Below, piece after piece: positions 56,556-64,000 of a stretch of DNA of 64,000 nt. The notes below the pieces were generated by a model that saw only the letters and a program-made list of their open reading frames with translations, had not been told where the DNA came from and did not search any database. Where the stretch lies: assembly GCA_015680685.1 (NCBI GenBank), contig MNCI01003614.1:37036-101035 (forward strand). The letters are read 5' to 3'. How positions within the stretch are numbered: position 1 is the first letter of the stretch; each line of letters begins with the position of its first letter. Made by a program: the position numbers and the translations under genes. This stretch comes from Gnetum montanum. Lineage: Eukaryota; Streptophyta; Gnetopsida; Gnetales; Gnetaceae.

Positions 56556-57753
56556 ATGGCACCTAAAATAAAAAGGAAGAATGCAAAACTGGCCAAAATC
56601 GATGAGGTGCAAGGAAATCTGGAGCGCGTTTCGCAGGCGGTGGTGGAAGTGTGTGACCCTATGTCTTTGAACCAGTAGGCCATTCCTTACATGCTTATGT
56701 TGTTTTAGTGTCTATTTTTTGTATTATTTCTTGCGTAAATGCGGATTTCTAATTATGGACCTCGGGTTAAGGTGAGGGTTTGATGGGGTTGCATCTATCG
56801 CCGTTGTCAGGGACAAACCTTGTGCTGTTGCAAGGGTTTGGGCGATTTCGGTATGGATAACTAGGCATAGTTTGTAGGTTTTCTATATTAGTCATGCAAA
56901 TGTAAATCTAGACATTGATTTATGTATTGGGTTTTTTGTACAGCGTTACGTTAAAACCTATTCTGATTATCTTGGATATTTTTGGAGTTTTGTATTGGAT
57001 AAACCCCATCGTCCCCAATGTCGCTTCCCCACAAATGCGGTTGCATGGGAAGGCCATATGGTTTCGAAGGGGTACGTTGGAGTTTCTGCAGTTCTTATTG
57101 CATAACTACAGCGTCATTGTATGGTCTAATTTGTCCGGTGATATTGGCAGTGCCATTCTAGAGCACCTCCTGGTGGGTTCTGCACAAGGGATCCTGGCTT
57201 TCCTGACAGATGGAGCCATTAACATTGGTCATCCCGAGAACCGAGAACTTAGCGCCCAAGGTTTGAGTCGTTTAGGCTGGATCTGGGAGATGGCCCAGTT
57301 CAGTTGCTATCACGCATATAACACTCTATTCGTGGCCTGTCATGTCTTGACCTACTTCCAGAACCCACCAGGCATAGTGTACTACTCAGGCAGGTAAGCA
57401 ATTTTGCTGTCTATATTGTTACATGTCTATTGTCTAAGTTTTGGAAAGCGTAAGATAAATCTATGTGTTATGGTGCAGGTTTTTCATTCATGAGGACAGG
57501 TTAGTAGGGGATGGTGATACGTTGTCGTGGACCAAAATGGCAATAAAGGAGTTCACCTCAACTAGCAACGTACGTGCTGGTGTGATGGGGCAGGTTGACT
57601 TCGACATGCGTGAGTACCCCACCCGCTATGCTGACTCTTTTGTGAATTTCCAGAAACTCGGGTGGCTACATGATGACTGGACCCTGGATCCACCCCTTAC
57701 AATTGAGGATGTGCAGAGGAACCTTCGGCCCTTTCCTTTGCCATTTGGATCTG
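56556..57753 (+). CDS. Exons 1-3 of copy 3: basic N-terminus and FCP1/NIF-like domain
   Basis: Exon 1 (ATG at 56556) is short and basic, MAPKIKRKNAKLAKIDEVQG, with a nuclear-localisation-like KIKRKNAK. Exons 2-3 hold LIILDIFGVLYW (the first Asp of DxD kept, the second replaced by Phe), LEFLQFLLHNYSVIVWSNLS, NTLFVACHVLTYFQNPPGIV (family DD pair lost), and DRLVGDGDTLSWTKMAIKEF. The domain layout equals plant FCP1-homology proteins. Partial loss of catalytic residues suggests a non-enzymatic role, if any. Confidence 0.65.
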
Positions 57754-57852
57754 GTAAGACTACTGCGTATTCTATTGTTGCGTGGTGAAGTTGTGCATTG
57801 TGAGCGTTGGGTAACATGGGTTTTCGTTTGACCTGTGTTTCACGTTGTTCAG

Positions 57853-58900
57853 TGAGGGAATCCTGGGAGATTACCCTTACAATTTCTGGCCATGGGCGAA
57901 TACCTTTCTCTTCCACTACGGTGACATCAAGGAGGCACAGCGCTAGCCCGGCCACGCAGCAGCCCCAATTGTGGTAGTCTCCAAGATACAGGAAGCGAGG
58001 CTAATGCATTTATTTTTAGCCGCAACCCCTGATGTCCCCGCGAGTGAAATGCTAACCCTGGACAACTCCTTCAATGAGAAGGCTGAGCATTTTTGTACGC
58101 GTGTGCATAACGTGCGTGTAAGTTTTGATATTGATGCTGAGCTCTTCGAGGACCTTTTTGGCGTCCCCTCTGACGGCCTTCCCATAAATGAGAAGGCGAA
58201 GAGGAGTCTCGATTGCTGGGAATGGCTGGAGGAGTGGGTAAGAGTCCCGAAGGAGGCTAAAGGGTTTCCTTGCAAAAGATTCGAACTAGGCGTCACCAAG
58301 ACAATTTATCCCCTTTTTTGGTTTGGGCCTTCCCCAAAACACTCTTGCAAGGAAAGCTCTTTTCTATAGAACAGACTTGTATTATGCAGGAGGTCCTGGA
58401 AGAAGGGATCCAGTTCAATTGGGCAAGCTATTTTGCTAAGGGACTGCGCAATGAGATGGTCAAGCTTCGCAAGAAGCTTGAGTCTCGTTTCAATGTGCAT
58501 TACACCTTCTACATAGCTTGCCTTCGGTGTTTTGCTGAGTTTTTGGTTCTCCAAAGGGATGGGGTCTGGGTGCAACAAGACCGAGACCAACTATCCAAAC
58601 CTTGGATTACGTATATCCTCGGCACTACCCGTGGGCAGGATCCGCCGGAAGGCATCGGGGAGTCACTGTCTATAACGACCAAAGGGTTGGCGGTGCCTCG
58701 AGTGCGAGGCATCCATAGTGTAGGAGGGATAATGCCTACTTACACTGGCGATGCCTCACGAGGGAAATGCCTAGCAGAAGAAATTGTAGAACCTGCAGCT
58801 CAGCGTAAAAGGCTCCGTATAGCCGAGGCTTCTGTGGAGCCTGGGAGCAGCATGGATCAAACTATGATGGTCAGAGTTTAGCGGAGTAAGCCTCCGCCTG
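57853..58900 (+). CDS. Exon 4 of copy 3: PMD-like domain, frame broken
   Basis: VRVSFDIDAELFEDLFGVPS near 58110-58170 matches KVIFELSSQFFADLFGVPT of copy 1. DRDQLSKPWITYILGTT near 58580-58630 is strongly conserved. Two frameshifts and an early TAG interrupt it. Past the conserved block the sequence is lysine/arginine-rich (AAQRKRLRIAEA near 58795). Confidence 0.6.
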
Positions 58901-59005
58901 GTAAGCATGAAGGAGATGTATTGAAAATTGTATTACGCTATGTTTACTTAGTATATTTGGAATGATATATTAAACGTATTGTGATATGACTAGTGAAAAT
59001 TACAG

Positions 59006-60086
59006 AGTAGCTGACCCCTGCAACAGGGGCAGTGGTATTAAGTCATGGGGAAGGGACCTCAATTTTAGAAGAAGAGGCCCCAGCTATTAGAGTGAGCCAC
59101 GAACAGACCCCTGTGCGTGAGGAGGCCCCAGCTACTAGAACCAGCGATGCACAGACTCATGTGCGTGAAGAGGAGAAGGAGGCGGAAGACGTTGGTGAAG
59201 TCGCCACTATCACTGGAAGAGGTAATAAACGTGTTAGAAATTTTGTAGAATTCTATTAATAATTAAAGTTTCTAACTTGATTACGCTACAGGAGAAGATG
59301 ATGTATCCACGTCCATCGCTGTGAGCAGAGCGTGGAGAGAAGTTCCTGATAAGTTTACCTTCATGGAAGGCGTTGTCAGTGATATGATTGAGCTCCTCGA
59401 GTGCGTCGAACCTAGAGCTAGTATGTTATGGCTGTAATGAGTTTTCGATATTATATAGTGGTAATGTGTCATCAATATTGATGATTTTTTTTTCTGTTAG
59501 GAGCTCGCCTCCAATGGTATCCCACGGAGCCCATTGATTTGGACATAGTGGAGCCTGCATCCGATGGGGCAGCCGTGCTACGTCACATTTATGAGGAAAT
59601 GCATAAATGTGCGTTACGCTTGACACGCTCCTTATGGGAGAGTAAGGGCGTAAATGAAAATCTATGGAAAAGGCTGCAGAGATCAGAGCAGAGGATTGAG
59701 TCGCTGACCAAAGAGGTCGGAGACCTGAGATCATGGTGCGAATTCCTACTGGCATGGGAGACGGGCGATGAAGACTGGCGTACCGCTGTTATCGACTACT
59801 CTCGTTATTGGACCGCCATCAAAAATAGCATGCAAACCAGCCGGGTGTTGATAGAGCAACGGATGCAGATAGAGCTCTTAGCTCAAAAAAGCCAGGATTG
59901 GAGGGACTATTATGCAAGCGTGCAAGAGTGGGGGCAGAAGGAAAATGACCACAAACATCTGTATAAGTAAGAAAGCATTGCTTATCATAAACTTTATCAT
60001 GATTTTGCCATCAAGGCTCAATCCCTGGAAGTTTTCTTGGACTTCATTGGAGCCTCAGAAGCCTTCAAGAAGTTCGAAGAGCAGGT
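59006..60086 (+). CDS. Exons 5-7 of copy 3: acidic repeats and coiled coil
   Basis: Exon 5 has acidic repeats (EEAPAIRVSHEQTPVREEAP). Exon 6 has VPDKFTFMEGVVSDMIELLE. Exon 7 is helical (NLWKRLQRSEQRIESLTKEV), with SRYWTAIKN and WGQKENDHKHLYK; a TAA near 59968 follows, but the frame stays open beyond it (LYHDFAIKAQSLEVFLDFIG) to the LTR insertion, matching old copy 2. Confidence 0.65.
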
Positions 60087-61446
60087 TGAAACACCACAAA
60101 AATCTTTTAAGTGTTATGCCAGCATCTACGCCTAGCGTTCACGCCCGGCGTCTACGCCCAGCGTTCACGCCCGGTGTTCACGCCCAGCGTCTACTCCCGA
60201 CATTCACGCTCAGCGTCTACGCCCCACTCAGTGTACACGCCCAGGTACGGCAGGCGCACACGCTCGACGATAGGATTTCCAATGGCAACATGAAGATTAC
60301 ACCAAAGAGCAAGGATTGAAGCAAGTGGACATCCGTCGGTCTCTACGTCAGGCGTCTACGCCCAGCGTACATGCCAGCTTGTAAATGTTTACGCTCAGCA
60401 TATACGCCCAGCGTGTACGCCCAGCGTACATGCCAGCTTGTAAATGTTTACGCTCAACGTATACGCCCAGCGTGTACGCCCAGCGTGTACGCTCAGCGTA
60501 CACGCCAGCTTGTAATGTATACGCCCAGCATGTACCGAGTTTCTAAATTGTAACGCCCGGTCTATACGCGACGTGTCCCCCCATCCACTTTTCCCGGTAA
60601 CCCTACCCCTATAAATAGCCCAATTTTTCATGTTTACCAGGTCCGCGAAAATTTACCAGAGTTAACCCAGAGCAATTATGCTGCTGAAACCCTCTACTCT
60701 CACGCTTACGCTGGAAGTCCTGCACGCTGCACGCTGAACACAGTCCGCCCCTCGCCTATTGCGTCAACCAGCTGCATCCCTCTGTCCACCGGGGCTTTAC
60801 GTCCGCCTTGTGTCCCTACACAACTGCGTTAGACTGGTGCACAACATTTTAACTCTATAATCCATTGTTTACGTTTGTTGCAAGTTCTTTTACAGTTTTA
60901 CATTAATTTTTCCCGCGCTTCGTTTACGCCTGTTCACGTTCGCGCTCCGCGCTCGGTTCGCGTCCGAAGACGACCACTGTTTACGCTCGCTGTGAGCTCT
61001 TCTTTTAGTTTTACGTCAATTTGGCCCACCCTTCGTTCACGCTCGCTTGCATTTTTGCTCTGTTTCCGTTTGTATACGCCCACTGTTCACGTCGTTTGCC
61101 TGCTTACGCCCTACATCAATTCACTATTTACGCTGTCACGCCCGTACGCTCACGTTGTGTTCATTTCTGTTCACGTTGTTCACGCCCCACTCCGTTCAAG
61201 CCCGTTATATTGACGTCGTGCACGCCTGATTCATCGCTTACGCCCTGTTTACGCATAACCTAGCGTATAACGCTTCGGCGGTGCTTGAGGAAGTCCTTGT
61301 TTGATCTACGTGCGGACCATCCAAGGCACTCTGCCTTCGTCCTTTCCGGCTTGCCCTCAAGCGGAGGCAGGGTCAACTGTGCTCGCCCGCTGATCTTTCG
61401 GTGTCTGCAACGTTCCAGCCTCGCACCGACGATTTCGGTCGGCACA
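60087..61446 (+). mobile_element. 5' LTR
   Basis: 1360 bp, TGAAACACCACAAAAAT...TCGGTCGGCACA. Palindrome array 60117-60545, TATA CCCTATAAATAGCCC at 60607-60621, T-rich TTTACGC region 60905-61260. Confidence 0.85.
60117..60545. repeat. U3 palindrome array
   Basis: AGCGTCTACGCCCAGCGTTC and AGCGTATACGCCCAGCGTGT units, and a larger unit (TGCCAGCTTGTAAATGTTTA) repeated near 60370 and 60430. Upstream of the TATA box. Confidence 0.9.
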
Positions 61447-61451
61447 GTTTT

Positions 61452-61470
61452 TGGCGCTAGAAGGAGGGCC
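61452..61470 (+). promoter_or_regulatory. Primer binding site, best-preserved copy
   Basis: TGGCGCTAGAAGGAGGGCC, five bases after the LTR end. Reference for the decayed sites at 9061, 26153 and 39437. Confidence 0.7.
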
Positions 61471-61479
61471 AAACTGAAA

Positions 61480-61930
61480 CCCCTTCGTCTACGCTGCTAA
61501 CAGACTACAACGTCTACGCTGCCAAACTGAAACCCCAGCGTCTACGCTGCCAAACTGAAACCCTAGCGTCTATGCTGCTAACAGACTACAGCGTCTATGC
61601 TGCCAAACTGAAACCCCAGCGTCTACGCTGCCAAACTAAACCCCAGCGTCTACGCTAACTTTGTTTCAAATTCCTAGTGTCTACGCTTGCTACAGTGCTT
61701 TTACGCTAGCTACAGTGCTTTTACGCTTGCTACAGTTCTTTTACGCTAGCTACAGTGCTTTTACGCTTGTTACAGTGCTTTTACGCTTGCTACAGTGCTT
61801 TTACGCTCACTACAGTGTCCCAGCGTATACGCTTGCTACAGTGTCCCGGCGTGTACGCTGCTATAGTGTCCGGGCGTACACGCTGCTACAGTGTTTGGGC
61901 GTATACGCTGCTACAGTGCCGCTACAGTGT
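61480..61930. repeat. Leader palindrome array
   Basis: CCCCAGCGTCTACGCTGCCA units, then TTTTACGCTTGCTACAGTGC units of 20-21 bp, then CAGCGTATACGCTTGCTACA units. Mirror of 39005-39435. Confidence 0.9.
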
Positions 61931-62252
61931 TTTTTCAGCAAAAACACCCAAAACGAGCCCGTTTCAAAGCCGAATTCGCTGCGATTCGCACCAACATGGA
62001 TCACCGTGTCTAAGGCATACAATACACACAACATAACGACTCCGAGATGACTTTCTCTTACCCGAAATCGCCATCCGCATACGACTGCGGTTCATAATTT
62101 TATACTTAGCCAAATTTTCTCCCGTTTACATTGTACATGCTCAACACTTAGAAAAATTTTCAGTGTTCACACACCGAACACTCTGCACACTTAGCCCGAA
62201 ACACAATCGACACTTGTTAGCTAGCTCATAAGTTGCCCCTTCACACATTACC

Positions 62253-64000
62253 ATGGAATCATCCCAAAACTCCAACGCACGTGCCCTCATAATCCCCACA
62301 CAAGAACAGTATAACTACATCTATGTGAAGATTCAAGCCAACCTTCCTCTTGACACCATAGAACAGGAGGCAAAATGAAACTTCAAGCACATATACATGG
62401 GAGGTCACGAATTCGTCCCCTCTGTACATGACATCATCCCCCTTTCTGAACCTTAGCATAAAATCATCTCCCAGCTCCTTCTAGCAAGGAGCCAAAACAC
62501 CCGGCAACCCATTGAGGAGCCCCAAAACCAACATGACGAAGATAACTTTGAAGCATACTCTGAACCTGAGGAATCACACCACACCCACAATCCCCATACT
62601 CACGTGAATCCATCGTTCCATCCTCGCATGGGATAGGCGGCCACTCACCAAGTGTCAACGAGCATACAAGCACCAGTATCCCAACACCCACCCCCATCTC
62701 CACCCAGTACATAGCACACATGCAAACACATGGGGCCACTTTCACTACATCGGCCCCACACATCTAGGGTGTCACTTCACAGTTTGTGGCTAGGCAAGGG
62801 GCCATACCCCTTGTTCAACAACCAACTCACTTCAACGTGCCACACCCCACAACCGCAACTCTGAACATCACTCCACAGCAACAAATGACAACCCAAAAAC
62901 CTTCCCAACCAACTAATCTGCCTACCGCTCAAGAGTGGGCAGAAGTAAAATAGATGATGCAAGCATTAGCGGATGAGATAAAGCAACTCAAAGCTGACAA
63001 CACTGAACAAGTTAAAGTACTAGATTTCTATCGCGACGATCCAATTAGCTTTTCAGTGCCACCATTGGCTTTACCCAAGGGAATCGCATTGCCCCAGTTA
63101 ACCAAATACAATGGGGAGGGCGATCCAAACGCTAACTTAGTTACATTTCGATCAGAAACTCTATTGCTTCAAGCTTGGCCCCATGCAATCTTGCGCGTGT
63201 TTGCTATGTCCTTAACGAGCGTAGCCTTAGACTGGTACAGAGCCTTGCCTCGTAACTCCATATCCTCTCTGAAGGATCTGTTACATCAGTTCGTTACCCA
63301 GTTTAAGTACAACCTCAAGCCTGAAGCCACACTAGACAGTCTGATACAAGTGAAACAAGCACTACTTGAGCCTGTGAAAAAGTTCATCCAACGATGGAGT
63401 GTAGCCCTTAACGAACTTCATGAGCCCATCCCTGAAAAGTATTTGCTTACAATTCTGAAGGGAGCCATGAATGACTTCATTAAGTCAAAACTGTACTACC
63501 TAAGTGCTCAAACGTTGAGCCAAGCATTCAGACAGATCAAGAACATTGAACAAGCTGCACAAGCCAGCAATGACCCTGCCTATGTGGCTTACAAGAACGA
63601 ACACGTTGCCAAATAAAAGGCAACAACGGAAACTGTGGCCGCAAGCACAAAAACAACTAACACCAGCACCAACCCGCCTACAAGAATAGGGGCCACCCCA
63701 AGGCCCAACTTTCAATGCAAAGATCACTCTAAGTACACACCTCTACCTGCACGGCCTTCTGAACTACTAGAGCACCTCCTTAAAGCTGGGAAAATCCAAT
63801 ACAAACATGTAGCGGAGAATGCTCGCCGCCGACACGATAGGTACTGCGAGCTACTAAGGAATCCCACCTTAGCAGCACCAAATGAGCCCCCAGTTCCACG
63901 AAACTTCAAGCTAGACCAATTCTGTCACTACCACCAAATGTCGAGTCACAATACCGACACCTGTCGTGCGTTAAAGGATGATCTACAAGCAATGATAGAA
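62253..64000 (+). pseudogene. Ty3/gypsy gag, broken, runs off the window
   Basis: ATG at 62253. N-terminal QEQYNYIYVKIQANLPLDT; in-frame TGA near 62376, TAG near 62455, TAG at 62633 and a frame change before 62954. The open stretch 62954-63616 holds the gag domain (LPQLTKYNGEGDPNANLVTF, LDWYRALP, FKYNLKPEATLDSL, YLLTILKGAMNDF). TAA at 63614-63616 ends it, but the frame continues to the knuckle FCHYHQMSSHNTDTC (CX2HX4HX4C, here with Ser for the usual Gly) near 63920-63965 and LKDDLQAMIE at the end. This is the best reference for the gag region lost in the assembly gap. Confidence 0.85.

Larger units (their letters stand above)
49485..60086 (-). mobile_element. Tat/Ogre-like pol element with antisense gene, 3' part
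   Basis: Left (3') LTR 49485-51010, PPT, spacer, hairpin array 52160-52640, pol 52666-56145 with upstream splice acceptor, then the plus-strand FCP1-family gene 56556-60086, cut by the next element at 60087. gag-protease and the 5' LTR would lie beyond the window. That the gene belongs to this element is inferred from the matching neighbourhoods at 1-10314 and 22445-41913. Confidence 0.65.
56556..60086 (+). pseudogene. Spliced FCP1/NIF-like, PMD-like, coiled-coil gene (copy 3)
   Basis: Exons: 56556-56674, 56944-57393, 57479-57753, 57853-58900, 59006-59221, 59292-59420, 59501-60086 (cut by the LTR at 60087). Phases agree at the junctions, giving independent support from copy 1. Disruptions: a frameshift near 57880-57930, TAG near 57943 (Trp in copy 1), a one-base shift in the T run near 58310-58316, TAG near 58879, TAG at 59008-59010, and TAA near 59968. 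It starts 0.4 kb from the pol splice acceptor, divergent to pol. No function is known; the domains are described in the block entries. Confidence 0.7.
60087..64000 (+). mobile_element. 5' part of a plus-strand Tat-like element
   Basis: 5' LTR 60087-61446, PBS, palindrome leader, gag from 62253 to the window end. It is inserted in the last exon of the FCP1-family gene; the preceding CAGGT (60082-60086) is the candidate target site. gag has several stops. Confidence 0.85.

Noticed and set aside
1-64000. tRNA or rRNA genes
   Set aside because: I saw no cloverleaf-like or rRNA-like segment; the TGGCGC sites are short primer binding sites only.

Overview
This window is nuclear DNA from a land plant with a large, repeat-rich genome. 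The evidence is Ty3/gypsy LTR retrotransposons with plant-type CX2HX4HX4C gag knuckles, GT-AG introns and deep nested insertions. I cannot name the species. I see no ordinary host housekeeping gene, rRNA or tRNA. Almost everything is a layered stack of related Tat/Ogre-like elements (LTR ends TGAAACACC...CA) of different ages, some reading left to right and some right to left.

Layout. 1-10314: minus-strand element with right-hand 5' LTR (9084-10314), gag (8688 to 6235), protease ORF (6301 to 4553), a 12 x 29 bp array (4033-4380) and, convergent to it, a spliced plus-strand gene (241-3791) for an FCP1/NIF-like, PMD-like, coiled-coil protein. 10315-16085: old plus-strand pol (RT, RNase H, second RNase H, integrase), PPT and start of a 3' LTR. 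16086-22444: old, mostly unreadable DNA. 22445-41913: old plus element with 5' LTR (carrying a nested reverse solo LTR), gag, protease and a decayed minus-strand copy of the same FCP1-family gene. That gene is split by a younger complete minus element at 31802-41272 with a perfect GAGGA target duplication; this younger element encodes gag-protease but no pol. 41914-44446: 5' end of a plus element. 44447-48307: truncated minus gag-protease element. 48308-49484: partial plus LTR. 49485-60086: minus pol element whose third FCP1-family gene copy (56556-60086, plus strand) lies directly upstream of pol, head to head. 60087-64000: 5' LTR and gag of a plus element inserted into that gene.

Put together, the copies suggest one architecture: LTR, gag-protease, hairpin array, an antisense intron-containing gene, hairpin motif, 3' splice site, RT-RNaseH-aRNaseH-INT, hairpin array, PPT, LTR. 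Ogre elements of the Tat lineage are known to have an intron between protease and RT; here an antisense gene seems to occupy that interval. No single copy in the window shows the whole arrangement, so it is assembled by inference from overlapping partial copies.

Two short repeat systems run through all elements. One is an AGTTTA-led motif followed by a small inverted repeat whose arms co-vary between copies. The other is a palindrome (GCGTATACGC / AGCGTAGACGCT) clustered in LTR U3 regions and leaders. Old copies have lost most CpG, and their reading frames are broken mainly by TAG, as expected from decay of methylated cytosines. Most reading frames here are pseudogenes by sequence; the youngest element (31802-41272) is closest to intact.
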